A DNA stretch of 64,000 bases from Brugia malayi (GCF_000002995.4 NW_025062478.1:7044001-7108000); one strand, 5' to 3'; shown: positions 23,519-36,936, counted from the first letter of the stretch. The notes: a model not told the origin generated them from the letters alone. Numbers and translations: made by a program.

Positions 23519-26500
23519 ATGGAGAAGATTATTTCACGTAACCCGAAATCTCACTATTATAATGTCTATTTCCCAAATCGATTTAAACGTAACTGTTATC
23601 GATTCAAAGTAATTTTTTGTTTTTTAAAATGCGAGAGAGTGAAAAATGCTGATAAGTGAAAAAAAAAATCCATTCATTCGAATTTTCACATAATGTTGAA
23701 GATTCTAAAGTTAATATTGCTGACTGTTTCAAGTCCAAGTTTGCAATTTTAGACCTCGAAAATACTGAATTTGATTCTGATTTCAAATCCTTTTAATTAA
23801 AGGGTTGCAATTCTTATTAGTTATGATATTGAGTAATTTCAGAACGCTCTTCACAATCGCCTCTATCCCATTTCTCCATTTTTGTTTTCAACAATATTCA
23901 TAGTGACTGCTTCACTTTTATATAGAAATCCACCAAAACAATATTTGATGATTATTTTGCCAGGAATACTTCATGAACAGACTGCAATTATTCTCAATAT
24001 TTTATCGGTCAATACTATGATTTTAATTTTTTTTTAATTTGATCTTAATTTGAACCTTTAAATTTCTGTAATTACTGAGCTAGAATTTCCAAAAATTTAA
24101 AGTGACAAAATAATTCCATAATTTAAAAATTTTTAAATTCATAGATCGCTTTTATGAGTACGTATTTACCAGTACTGCTGCTCAGATTTACCATAAAACA
24201 TTTATATTTTGGTTACAAAAGATATCTATTCGAGGAAGAAGGAAACTATTCCCTTTCGACAAAATTGTGGTTTGTAAGTTTCCTAAAACTGCTTTATTTT
24301 CCTTTGATACAAATTTTTTGTAACTTATTGCCTCATTTTGAAACTTTATTACGCAATTTATATTCATGCAAAATTTGCGGGACATTTCATTTTGCTAGTC
24401 AATTGGTTGACTCTGAATAATTTTTTTGTTGCCAGGAAATAACTTTTCAGATATTTCATCATTTATTCAATAAATTATCACCACAACTGTATTCGTGTGA
24501 AGGATTACTGCCAACTTTACCGCTTCCATCGCTTAAAGGTACGATCGCCAGGTACCTTAACAGTGTGGAACCTTTGCTGAGCTCTGTGAGTTTCTTTTCG
24601 ATTTGTTGAGTATTTCATTACTTTTTAACTCATTTTTAAGAAACATTCTGATGTTCATTCTGTCATAGAAATCCTTAGGATTCAATAAAATTGTGGAGAC
24701 CTTGAAAGATGGCTTTTAATAGCCTCAGTGATTGTAGATACCTAATTGAGATGTTTTCTTGTTGCAACTTTTTCTACTTATTCATTTTTTCCTCATTTCG
24801 AAATTTTTCATCAGGCAATTTTTTCAAGTATTTTAATTCAACAGTAATTTTGAAACTAAACATGAATTTAAAATAAGTGGTTTCATTTTGCATTAAGTTT
24901 AAACGATTAAGCAGAAAAACTGTACCAAAGAAGAAAAAATATTTAGTATTCTTTTATGCTCCATACATAAAAAGTAGTTATTTTTTTTTAAAAAATTTAT
25001 TTTAAATTAAAAACAATTTATTTCTTCAATTTATTAGAAAATTTTTTAGAAATTTAACAATAAATAAGCTTTAATTATGAACTCTCAATTCAATTTTTTC
25101 ATAGGAAGAATTTACGAATGTAAAGAACATGGCTGAAAATTTTTTAAAAAACGAAGGATGGAAACTTCAAGGATTAGCATGGCTCTATTGGTGCTTTGTT
25201 GACAATTATGTAAATTAATTGCATATATATGTATAAATATATGTATAATAGTTGGAATTAAGGAAAGAAACAAAACAGATTATTTACCAGAATGAAAGCA
25301 AAGCAAATAATATATTCATTAGAGATTAAAGTAAGGCTAGGCGAAATTCATATAAAAATCAAACATCATTGAGATGCTTCAATTAGAAAAGCCAGAAAAT
25401 GATCAGTTTTACAGGTCACTAGCTTCTGGGAGAAATTTGCTTACCACTATTCAAGAAAAGGCATTTTGATAAATAGCAGTGTTGCGCATCTTGTTAGTTC
25501 TTTTGTTAATCAATTTGTGGAAAAGAAAAGAAAAAGGTTGTCCTCTCAGTTCACACAAAATAAGTTTCAACAAAGTAAAATAGAAACTTCAATCACAAAT
25601 TTATCGATATCATAGGACTTATGCACATTCATTCTGAAATTATAACGAATACCACAACGATAAATTATTTAAGGATGTTTTCGTCAATGTACCTGCGAAT
25701 CAGGCTGTTCGAGCAGCCCATGTGGTGCTGCTGGAAACATTAAGCATGCTATCGATTGATCAGGAATCTCTACAACCTGTAAGATGTTCTCATTTATTTT
25801 ATTGCAGCAGTTTTAAAAATGATTTCTTTAAAAATACTTCTTCAATAAGAAAATTATTCTGCTGAAGATTAGAGAAAAGGAAAAATGAGAGCGAAAAAGA
25901 TGAAAAAGCTTATTTATTAATACTTTATTTCTTTTCATCAAAAATATTATCTTTATTTCATGTTAGGGCCTTGACGCAAAGATGAATTGTGAGGGAACAG
26001 ATTTAGTTTTAATTTTAACATTTATTAATCATAAAAAATTAGAAATTTTTGTGACGAAGTCAGTGAAATGGTTCCATACAAAGATTACTGCGATGAAAAT
26101 TGATAGCCAAAACTTAAAATCGATTTTAAATATTGCTAGAAGATGGTCTAGATTATAACTAATCACATCAAAACAACTTAATGATTTGTCATTCTTAATA
26201 TCTTAATATTAACAGAGTATTTAGAATGTTTATGTCCTGCCATCACATTTTCTTCTGACTTTGTTATCAATCTGTTTTGATGAGAAATGCAGAGAAATTA
26301 AGAAATTACAGGTAGGTAAGCAGCGTTGTATGACTTTAACCGAATCGGTTTCTTTTAAGTGAACAAAACATAGTTTTAGACGCAATTTTGTTTGTTTATT
26401 CATTAAAAGTCTAAAAGTTTTATAGATAGCTGGCGGAGTCATTAGTTTATCACATCTTTGGAAGTGCTATGCAACAACACGAGTACCGGGAGAGATTATG

Positions 26501-29388
26501 GGTAATGCTTTATGCTTATTATTTAAAATAGTTAGCACTCAATCTGTAAGATTTTTGCTTTTGATCTCTATCCAACTTCTATAGAAATTTGGGCAAGTTG
26601 TTCATACCTGCCACTTATTTCAGATCATTTGGAAGTGTACTGTGGAACTTCACGTCATATCGTTGTTTATTACCGAGGTTGCATTTATAAAATGAATGTT
26701 TTTGATGAAAATGGTCGTATTTTTGATTTGAAAGAACTTACTGAGTGAGTCAAATTACATATAATATTTATACAAATCCTAAATTACTCGACGTAGAAAT
26801 TTAATTTTGAAAAAATTTTTCTGCTTCTAATTAATTTCTATTTTAATTGATTGATGGACACAGAGAGTTTCACTTTCCGTGTTGATAAAACATACTCCTA
26901 CACTTCATTTAAGAATATTTTCGGAATTGCTGACTCGCAAGGAAAGCATTGGAGAAGTAGAAGGACGAATCGCGGCGTTGACGACTGACTATCGAAATCA
27001 ATGGTGTTTGAATCGTCGTCGGTTTTTTCTAGAAAATGCCACAAATCGCGCTTCTTTGGCACTGATAGAATCCGCTATTTTCTATTTAATCCTTGATGAA
27101 TCTAATTATAACAGTGATCCGGTAGGAATTTTACTCAAAATGTGTGTTTATTTAGTGTGCTCACATTTATGTACAGATTTATTTACTGTAGGAAGAGCTC
27201 GAAATTTTCTTCAAAAATATGTTAACTGGTGATGGAAGGAATCGTTGGGCGGACAAATCATTAAATTATGTCATTTCTAATAATGGAAGAGTTAGTTATC
27301 CTTATTCTTATTTAAAAATTCAGAAATGAGAAAGGGAAGTGTGATAAGTTCACAACCGCTACAGTATGTGAAAGCATAGAGTAAATCTTTTCTGTACTCT
27401 TTGATAAATGCGTTGGTGAGAAAGAATGACAGTAAGACTGAACATATAATCTATTGAACATATAAATATAATTTATTCGTCTCACAATTACTTTTTAGGG
27501 TGGTGGAACAACAGAGCACTCAGTTGCCGATGGAGCAGAATTTGCTTACATTTTTGAAAATTATCTTTCCTCAGATTTCAACGCCTTTCGTTAAGTTTCA
27601 TCTTTTTACATAAGCAATTTCATCCCTTTGTTCTGTTTGTCCTACTCATTCCTTACTCTTTTATTTTGTCATTAAGTTTATGAAGCACAATTTACAGGTA
27701 TCCGAAAGAAGTAGAGGAGATAGTACGTCCCAACAATCTTTCTTCAATGGAAAAATATGCTGTTCGATTGAATTTTGATATTAACGAGCAGGTAAAGGCT
27801 TTGAACAGTTTTGAAAATAAAAAGCCACTCTCGATTTTTATACTATCAATTATGAGAATATCACTGATAGCTTTGCCATATGTTTAGTTTCTCTTGAGAT
27901 ATTAAAATAGAATGTATTAAAATCTATTAAAATAGAATGCATTAAAAATTAAATATGAAGGAACTCTGCTCTCGTCTTTCCCAATATTTCTAGTGCATAA
28001 TTCTCAGATTTAAAATATCATTTAGATGAAGGCAGAAATTAACCGTTGTTATGCTAGTTACCAGGAACAAATTAATGATGTCGACGTTGCCTGTCTTGTT
28101 TTCCGTGATTTTGGTAAAGGCTTTATCAAAAAAGTTGGCATTTCACCTGATGCATTTATTCAAATGGCTATACAATTAGCAAGCTTCAAAGTTGGTTTTC
28201 TTAGTAATTACTACTAACAGTGAAAGAACTAGCTGATTACAGTAAGAGTTCATCATCTTTTCCTTGATTGTTTAAAGGTTTATCCTTTAAAACCCAATAA
28301 TTATGATAAGTACATTTTAAAAAAAAAAAAATTTCGGCACGTTATTTCAGGATCAAAACAAATTTTGTCTGACCTATGAATCAATATCAGCAAGATTTTA
28401 CGCAAACTCAAGAACAGAAACATTACGTCCTGTAACAAAAGAATCGTGTGCATTTGTTAAGTCAATGATCAGCACAGAGAGCAACGTAAGCTTCCACTTA
28501 AACTTGAAGTTGTTTTAACATATATACTTGCATAATGATTTCAGAGCGAAGAGCGTCTTAAATTATTGAAGACAGCAGCTAAAGTCCACGTATTTCACAG
28601 TAAGGAATGCTTAACTGGAAGTGGTGTTGACCGACACTTATTTGTTCTTTATATTTTAAGTAAGATGACTGGCATAAACAGTTCATTGTTGGACTACTAT
28701 ATAACTCAACCTTGGGAACTCAGTACCAGTCAGGTAATATTCTAATTCTGAATTAGAAAAAAGTAACATTCCTGAGCATTCTCTCATTAAATCATTAAGA
28801 CCAAAAAATACACAAATTATATGTTGAAAACTGTTCTCCAGTCTGAAGTATATCAAAACAAAAAATTGTACATAAACTGATTCTCATACTGATCAAATCA
28901 GATATCATTTTATTCTTAAAATTAAAATCATCACTATAGACACCGAACGTGACACGCCAAATAAATGAAGATGAGTATCCCAACCTCTCTTGGTTTGGCG
29001 GTGGGTTCCAGGCTACCTGTAAAAGTGGATATGGCATCAGTTATCGTTTCGCTGGCAATCATTCAATATGTATAAACATCGCTTCTTATAAATCTGCCAA
29101 AAATACGGTTCGTTCATCTCTTTAATCAAATTACTCTAACGATTGCTGTAACTCTAAATCATTAAAATGTCCTAAAAGTTCGAATTTCCTGCGAGCTAAA
29201 TCCGTTTTCAGCTCCTTAATTTTTTCGACTTCACTTCTTATCCGTTATTTCTCAACACAGCTGTACAAGCGCATGCACGTTCTATGGCCTTGAAGACCTT
29301 ATACGAAGTAGAAATGAACCAAACTCAAGACTCCCTTTGGAGTAATCCTGGCCCTTCACGTGACACGAAACAGAATGTCAAATCATAA
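23519..29388 (+). CDS. CPT1: Carnitine palmitoyltransferase 1-like carnitine acyltransferase
   Basis: Transfers long-chain acyl groups from CoA to carnitine at the mitochondrial outer membrane, the entry step of fatty-acid beta-oxidation. Exons: 23519-23608, 23843-24007, 24145-24273, 24436-24585, 25105-25209, 25415-25492, 25674-25778, 26426-26501, 26624-26744, 26914-27121, 27192-27290, 27499-27589, ~27698/27709-27791, 28026-28190, 28351-28485, 28545-28733, 28940-29111, 29261-29388; about 765 aa (human CPT1A 773). CPT1 rather than CPT2 is shown by the N-terminus: [10 protein letters not shown], then LYPISPF leading into membrane segment 1 (exon 2), a second segment (exon 3), then YLFEEEG. The catalytic His is about residue 449 in TTEHSVADG, and the STSQTP motif is present. 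The start ATG lies 3 nt after an AG acceptor. Odd: the strong acceptor at 27697 throws the frame, and only weak AGs just inside restore it. The last junction also needs a weak donor (C|GTTCAT). Confidence 0.88.
27901..27949 (+). repeat. Tandem duplication, 25-bp unit, CPT1 intron
   Basis: Two near-identical copies of ATTAAAATAGAATGYATTAA plus tail lie head to tail in the intron between exons 13 and 14. A local duplication with no visible function. Confidence 0.7.
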
Positions 29389-30158
29389 TCCTCTGAAGAA
29401 TTTCACTGCAATACCATCAATTATAATTTCATATATGAAGAAGTAATGATGAACTATCTCGGTATCGTCCACTGCAATGATTTTTTAGTTTCTGTGTATG
29501 TTGCAGGATTCACACCGACTTAGACAACATTTGATGCAGTCAATGCAAGACATTTCTGCAATGTTCAGAACTTAAATATCCTAAATTCTCTAATGTTTAC
29601 GTTTACTTCATGCGTATTCCAGATATAAAAGGAAATAAAATTAATAAAATTTCTTGAAAAGAGCACAGTTACACAGCACCAACAACAATAAACGCGTGCT
29701 GTCAAGATATTTTAATTACAAACCAGAAATGTGTATATCAGAAATACTTCTGAAACTAACTAGTAGTATATTTATCGCCGTTCGTATAATACTGACGGCA
29801 ATAAAGGACACGGCAGTATTCGTCATCTCGAAGTAGACATTAGGGTAAGTGTACTCTCCGAAATATTACTTTACCCGAAATTTAAGTCACTTAAATTTTT
29901 GGAATTTAAAAGGCTAAAAAGAGATAAGATGAAAAACAGTTGGGTAATAAATTGAAGCATTAAATCAACAATTAAGTGTCTAACTGACGAGAAATTATAC
30001 CCAGAAACTCTACAAATAACATAACACATAGCAAATTACAGTTTGTTCTCAAAATTAGTAAGAATATCTACCAGCAAAACGGACTGTAAAGAATTTCACG
30101 TAAAACGATCCTATACATTTCGATCCATAAAAACTGGAATATAAGGATCAATCCACCA
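29389..30158. other. Convergent 3' intergenic spacer
   Basis: A 770-bp spacer between the stop codons of the CPT1-like and glucosidase II genes, which face each other. It should hold both 3' UTRs. AATAAA-type strings near 29633-29650 suit the plus-strand gene. No ORF here is convincing; the 60-codon frame at 29654-29836 is AT-rich chance reading. Confidence 0.5.
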
Positions 30159-33100
30159 TTACATATGAATATCAATTCTGAATTCTTGCGTTAAGAGAGC
30201 ATTTGGTTTTCGAATAATTAAGGTTTGCGCATCGCGATCATGCGTATAATCAGCAGTTTCTGGATTCCAGTCTAAAGAGGAGTTAAAAAGGAGCGATATT
30301 GCAATGAAAATAAATTACGCTTCAAGCGACTACTACTAATTTTCGACTTGAGAATATAAAAATAAATATAAAAATGGATACCATCTAAATAAATGTGAAT
30401 GTTCGTTGGATAGTAGCGAACACCTCTTATTATCATCTTTTCAATAATAGCATCACTTTCTAATTTTCCTCCTTTATCCAAATTCTTCGATGAAATTGAA
30501 TGTAACTGATCACCCTCTTTCTTGTAGATAAAACCCCAGTAGAAATACTGGCCATTTTTATAATCAAATGTCTCTCCATCATCCATATAAATTGTTCCAT
30601 TTGCATAATCACCCTACAAAATTTTTGTAAGCAATCAAAATATAAAACACAAATATTCATACAATGAAACGCTTCACGAGATTTAAGATAATATACATAT
30701 GAATTTATATTGAAAATGAATGAACTGCTTTCCTTACCTTCGAGAACATTGCAGAAGTTTTGTGAAAGATTACATTTCTAAGTATCGCCATTAAAAAGCT
30801 TTTAAAAGAAAAGATTGGGATTCTACAGGACGAAAATATTACAGCGATAGGACTTGCTTGCGAAACACATACACGTAAATTTGATTAAAAAGTTACATCA
30901 GAATTGATTGCAATATACAAAGTAACGGGATCCTGAAACATCAATGATGAAGCCCGTCGTACTCTTTCCCATGTTGGAATGATAGTACCACCTCGCTGGA
31001 ATAATGGTATTATATCGAGTGGTGTATCTACGTAAACAGCACCAGGAGCTAAACGACCCTGAAGAAAAGAAGTCATCAAACTTAACATTAAAATGGATTT
31101 GAAATTTACAAGAACCTTCTTATTATATTATCATTATAGTATTTAATTATGGATAAGAATTCTTCCTTTTTTGCTTTTACATGAACTAGAATAATAAAGG
31201 TTGTAGAAAAATGATAGAAAAAGGTATCACACCTTGTGATCATGCCATCCATACCATACAACGTTTTTTTTACCCGGCAAATACAATGAGACGGACTGAA
31301 CATCTGGATCCATCACTGGACGCACAAGTAAGCCGGGACCTAATAACCACTCACGTTCCTCATCAAATGCATCTTCATCGTCCGGAAATTCGCTCCATAA
31401 TGGTCTCATTGGTGGTTTTCCGCTAAGAGTATGTTCGTAAAACAAAGTGTACCTATAATACCATTAAAATATCAGAATACATATTAAAAAAGTCAATAGA
31501 TGTACAGAAGATTTGTTATTAAAATATATAATGGAATGCAACAGAAGTTCCAGATAAGATAAAGCCACTTTTCAAAAGCGCTATCCGTAATATTCGTACA
31601 GTAAAATAAGATAAAATAACATCAAAAATCCAGAAGGAATAATGCAGTACAAAAGATGAAGAATTTTGGTATTCTAGTTAGGGTTCTGCAGTTTTCAATT
31701 TCACTATCAACAAAAAACAAAGTCTTTTTCAGCATGACTCAAAAACTTACCAGTAAGGCAAGAATGAATAACGAGTTCGAATCGCTTGCCGGATTAGTAA
31801 TTTTGTGCTATCTGAGAACAACCATGGCTCTCTGCGTTTCGTGTCAATATGAGAATGAGATCTAAAAAATGGCTGGAAGGCGGCAACCTGAAAAAAGATT
31901 TATACACATGTTTCAGATCGCAATAATTCATTTGAGGCTATACGAAATAACATATATTAAACTCAATATAAACATAGCATTTAAATCACGAATTCATTTT
32001 TTGGAATTTATGCAATCCATTCCATAGCCAAAACAATAAGCCAAACATAATAATAAATTAACGAAAGTATTACTTGATACCAACGTATTAAAAGTTGCTC
32101 ATCTGGATTGCCAAAGAAACCACCAACGTCTGCACCAACATGTGGTATACCAGAAACGGATAATGAAAGTAGCATTGGTACGGTTATCTTTAGTTGCTCC
32201 CAGCTTGCCGTATTATCACCAGTCCATACTGCTGTTGTACGCTGACTACCAGCAAAAAATGACCTGGTCAATACAAACGGTCGTTTGCGACCATTTGTAC
32301 GTGCCAAATGACCGAGGTAAGTTGACGAATGCTACAAAAACGTTAAAATTAGATTGGTTAGTATCCTGTTACATTCAAACACATTGTATTAAGAACTTTA
32401 TGATATTAAAGGAATATTTTAAGTATACAAATATTTGAAGAGATATCTTCTACTAAAATAGAGTTAAAATAACAGTGCTTGTTAAATATGTAACTGACAT
32501 GATAAAAACCATAAATGTTGTGAACATCACGATGCTCCCAACCACCAAAATGTCTAGCATCTTTGTGCATTGTTATTTCTGGACCACTGAATACAGATGG
32601 CTCATTCATATCATTCCATGTAAATAGATCTTCTGTTGAACCAACATACTGATCAAAAGCGAATTTGTTTGCCCAAAAATTACGAACTGCTGGATTTAGA
32701 AAGTCGAGATATGCCGATGCACCTGGCCAACAATGTCCTTCGTAATCTTCACCATCGCTTTTCTAAATTAATAGCAGAAATATATATATTAAGAGAGCAA
32801 GATAAATCTGAGATTCTTGAAAAAATATAAAACAAAAAAAGGTATGAACTCATTGAAAATGCAAGTAAATAATCCAAAAAAAAACCAAATAGAAATCCAA
32901 ATAGAACCAATTATAAATTCAACCTAATGCAACTTTTCTGATATTCAAAAATAAGGAATCTGCAAGAAACTGCATAACACACCTTTACAAAATAATCCAG
33001 TTCTTTCGCTTCTTTATATACATGATAATTATCATCTTTTTTTATGTGAGGATCAATGATTGTAATCATTTTACGCCCCTGAAGACATACACGAAAAAAT

Positions 33101-35851
33101 TACGATTATGTGAAAAAAGAGAACAAAATTGCAATGAGAGAAGTTCTTTATTTCAGAATTTGAATCAAAATCCAAAAAATTTTTAATTATTTAAAAAACT
33201 TACTTTTGCTACTAAGTTATTGATCATTTCCTTTGGTTTTGAAAATTTATTGGGATCCCATGTGAAGTATCGTTTCGCATCAGTATGTTCAATATCAAGC
33301 CAAATAGCATCTAACGGTATGTCATGTTTGTCAAAATTCGTATGTACATCACGAACATCGTCCTCGTCATTGTAATTCCACCTGCACTGATGGTAAGCCA
33401 GTGCAAAGAGCTGCAGAAACATTACAGAATGAGGAAAATTTGAAAATATTTCATTCTTGTAATTTCAAGAAAATATGGCTAAATTAAACATTAAAAATTA
33501 TTGCATTAGTGAATATCGGTCTGTGGGAAATTTACGGAGTTTCACAACAAAATAACGAATACATACGGGTGGCAATGGATAAACTCCAGTTAGCCCAGAA
33601 TTTTGCCTAAATACATCATTAGCTTTTGGACCCAACATCAAAAAGAAATCAATAAGGCCGGATTCCGACATGAAGTGAACGTCGATCTGTGGCAAATCTA
33701 CGGAGTTCTTGAATTTCTCAACAATTGAACGAAGAATACTCTGAAATTGATGGATAAAATTGTTTGAATCATTTGAATAACTGCTGTATTAAAAGGTTGT
33801 GAAATCATTGGTAGGTTTGAACTGGAAATTTCTAAAAAATCTTTGGTAATTTTTGGTACGTTTGACACAGAAAAAAGTTTCACAAAAACACTCACAGGTG
33901 ACAATCTTGCTTGAACTCAAGAACAAAATGAAAATAAGGACGAAACATGCCTTATCTGCGGTTGAAGAGTTAATATCTACCCATGTTTCGGCAGCATTTA
34001 ACCAAAGCATGCCTAATGAGTGCTCCTTGTTATGGGCTAACAGAAAGGGTACTGCACCATAGAGAGACATGAGTTCATTAATTTCAAATTCAAAAACATC
34101 CAAATTATATAGTCGATAAGGATCTATCGACCTAAAAATCACTTTCGAAAGAAAAGAATTAGTAATTAAAAGCCACAATCTAACGTTTTACTACTATAAT
34201 TAAAAAATTCCCAATTAACTTGTTGCTGGTAAATTAATGATATCTTCTAAAGTTATGTAATTTCAGTCGACCAAAATAGAACTAATAAAAATGTTAATGT
34301 TCCAAAACACCCAAATGTTATGGCAATTCTCACGTTGTAGATCTCAGTGCAAAACTGTCTGCATGTTCAGGTAAACCATATATGAATTTATAACCAATAA
34401 AAGATAAATCGACGCCAACAGAACTTGATCCTGGAAAAGATTTAAGACGAAATTAATGAAAATGAACAGAATCTACAAAAAAAGAATACATATCTAAACC
34501 AGCCAATAAAGCAGCAGGATAAAAGTTACCATACGGTTTAGAATCGTGATGATTTTTGAAATTTTCATCCCAGAAACCTTCTGCTACTCCTGCTTCATTT
34601 GCATCTTCCTGAAAAGCAAACATGTGGTTATTACATAATCTAATTTTTATTTATTAGTCAGATCTCCAGGAAAAAATAATAAAAACTGCCGAAGTGGAAT
34701 AACTGGAAACATAGCAGTATACACAACATGAACATATTAAAAAATATACCTTTTTTCTAAACTGCTCAAATTTCAATGCGCTGTTAGGATTAACACTGAC
34801 AACTAATTCATCTTTCATGAATAAGTCAATGCGGAACGGTTCGTAATTCAGTAATACTTTTGCATTGTTTGCTATGATCATAACAGTGGAATTGTCACTA
34901 ATTTCCACTGATTTAAAGCTGTAATTGAAAGCTACAGAAAATGATTCCAAAATAATCATAGGGACCAACATTAAATATAAGATACATTCAGAAGTAGAAA
35001 ATATTTGTCACAATTTCTAACTATAATAAGCATTGAAATTTCGCGTTTTGAAGGAAGATTTCGAAAGTGAAGATCAACAGTATTAAAAATCCACAGAACT
35101 GATTTTAAAAATTCAGCTGAGGATAAGGACAAAAGTAATGACAAATAACCAAAAAGTTTTAGGGATTCGATATTTCTTAAAATAAAAATAAGCATCCGTA
35201 CCAAAGTGATAAAAAAATCAGACAGAGGCTTACTCTGCAGTTTTTAAATTGTTTCCATCTTTTAAGGCATCTAAAGGCTGGAATCGCGGACGTATTGATG
35301 GTTCTTTTTCATCAATTAATATTCGTATTGTTGCATCATTCAACGACACGATACTTAATTTCAATTTATTAATCCTACATTCTAAATCCGCAACTACTGT
35401 TGAACCATTATGCGTAACGCTTCCCACAGTTACTTTATAATCCGCTTTCTCTGTTTGTGTTCTATGCCGCCTGCAATATCTCGTTTCTAGTATTGCAGTA
35501 ATTTTTTGGACAGCTATGAAACTAAGAAAATAACATTTCATACGACCAATTGTAGGGTTCAAATTTCTAACTCGAAAAGTTACACTATACAAAGAGATTA
35601 AACAATTTTGGGATAAAATGTGGAACTTTTGTACGTTGTTCTCTTGCAACTTATTTAAGTACATTACTTCGTTTCAATATCTATCTCAAATGCAATAACG
35701 ATTCCGTAAATAAAAAATCAAGCAACCTGCAAAAACCAGACTGTTCACATTTTTTGAAATTACTTCTATCGACCGCTTGACCAATTTGCACACAGATGAA
35801 GAAGACAACAGTAGCTGTAAAAGTTAACAAATGTAACGTACCGTTCCACAT
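30159..35851 (-). CDS. GANAB: Glucosidase II alpha subunit (GH31, ER)
   Basis: Removes the inner alpha-1,3-linked glucoses from N-glycans in the ER during the calnexin cycle, working with a beta subunit that retains it. Exons: 35727-35851, 35234-35470, 34750-34918, 34530-34608, 34334-34430, 33951-34131, 33567-33740, 33204-33410, 32983-33078, 32499-32762, 32074-32331, 31751-31887, 31233-31452, 30897-31058, 30382-30613, 30159-30271; 2751 nt, 916 aa, in phase throughout. A signal peptide of about 26 residues ([11 protein letters not shown]...) is followed by [15 protein letters not shown], the typical mature start of this enzyme. GH31 motifs: [16 protein letters not shown]; nucleophile Asp506 in [10 protein letters not shown]; acid/base Asp582 in [20 protein letters not shown]. 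The ATG lies 3-4 nt from an AG acceptor at 35856. Exon 6 ends at AAG|GCATGT, an apparent GC donor. Confidence 0.95.
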
Positions 35852-36280
35852 CGGCCTATAGTTCAATTCCAGTGTACCTGAAAATAGTGCTCTATAGCTT
35901 TGACAATATGATAATAAAGATAACGTGTCAATAATTTTCTGAACAGGAAAAAATTCCTTCGGCAAAGAAAAACAGCCTTGCAAAGAAGCCTTGAGGACAA
36001 TTACATTCTGAAGAACACAGTTAAGGAGTAGTCATTTTTTTTCTAGCTTAACTTCTGCTCGTATTCTTCAGCATTACTAGGTATTTTCAGGCGCAGAATT
36101 TTTGGCGCACATTAACTGGATCAAAATAATCACCAGATTCATTAGTAAAGCACTAAAACATGATGTAAACGCATAGAAAATAATAGCATACAGACACAGA
36201 GACACTCACAACAGAGAATGGATGGAGGCGAACAGAGCTATATGCTGGCATAAAAGAAGAACCCAGCGATTTATCGTTAT

Positions 36281-36336
36281 GCGACGCGACAAACTAGTGC
36301 CCGCGGGTATTTATGTGTCACCTGGTGACGCGACAA
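36281..36336. promoter_or_regulatory. CpG-rich palindrome and repeat cluster
   Basis: In 56 bp it packs GACGCGACAA twice in direct orientation (36283-36292 and 36327-36336), the 8-bp palindrome CCCGCGGG (36300-36307), a TATTTAT box-like string, and GTCACCTGGTGAC (36317-36329), an inverted repeat that contains a CACCTG E-box. It lies 430 bp upstream of the glucosidase II ATG and 600 bp upstream of the Apollo ATG. Such CpG density is exceptional in this AT-rich window. A regulatory role is inferred. Confidence 0.45.
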
Positions 36337-36737
36337 CATTTGGGGTTTTTTCATAGCATGTTCTGGGCTGTAGACAGCTGAGCGAATTTATCTTCCGGCA
36401 TATTTTAACAAACCACAACAAAAGGGACATTGAAAGGAACTAATCCTTCCTCGAGTCAGTGGTTGTTATTTATTTCAGAAGACAATAAATGCAGGGATTG
36501 GGAAGAAGGGAAACAGTATCTGGTAATACCTGCGTCGTTACAACTAACGAGTAAAACACAGAGGAGAAGGGATTGATTTGAGGAGAAGGAGACAGGTCTT
36601 CCCTAATAGTTACAGTTCACTTTTATAGAAGCGATTCTCCTATTCTCCCTATCCCTGCATATGGAAACGGATTCGATCGTTGAAAATGTAGAAAATTGTC
36701 AAAATTACAAAACTTGCATAATTTGGTGATTGACAGG

Positions 36738-36773
36738 AGGTCAGGCAGGTAGAGGTCAGGTTGCACGAGGTCA
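36738..36773 (+). promoter_or_regulatory. Three AGGTCA half-sites at 15-bp spacing
   Basis: AGGTCA occurs at 36738-36743, 36753-36758 and 36768-36773, all in the same orientation and exactly 15 bp apart. AGGTCA is the classic nuclear-receptor half-site. The array ends about 160 bp upstream of the Apollo start codon. Direct repeats spaced by 9 bp are not a standard receptor element, so this may instead be a decayed 15-bp tandem repeat. Confidence 0.4.
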
Positions 36774-36936
36774 TCTCAAGGAGTTACAAAGGGAAGTTGT
36801 TTGGTGGATGAGAGAGAGATCAGAGTACCATTCCGTGTACTCTCTTAAACACTTCTTTCCTTACTCTGTTAGAGATCGAAAAAGTTCTAGCTTAGATTCA
36901 AATTCTCGAAAATTTCTTTGTTTCAGATTTTATTAA

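Larger units (their letters stand above)
35852..36936. promoter_or_regulatory. Divergent promoter region, glucosidase II / Apollo
   Basis: The two genes start 1.09 kb apart and point away from each other, so this interval should carry both promoters and outrons. It contains the CpG-rich palindrome cluster at 36281-36336 and the AGGTCA array at 36738-36773. A frame open from about 36730 to a TAA directly before the Apollo ATG has no ATG start and is probably chance. Confidence 0.55.

Noticed and set aside
36730..36936. Upstream extension of the Apollo protein
   Set aside because: The frame is open but ends in TAA directly before the Apollo ATG and has no ATG of its own.
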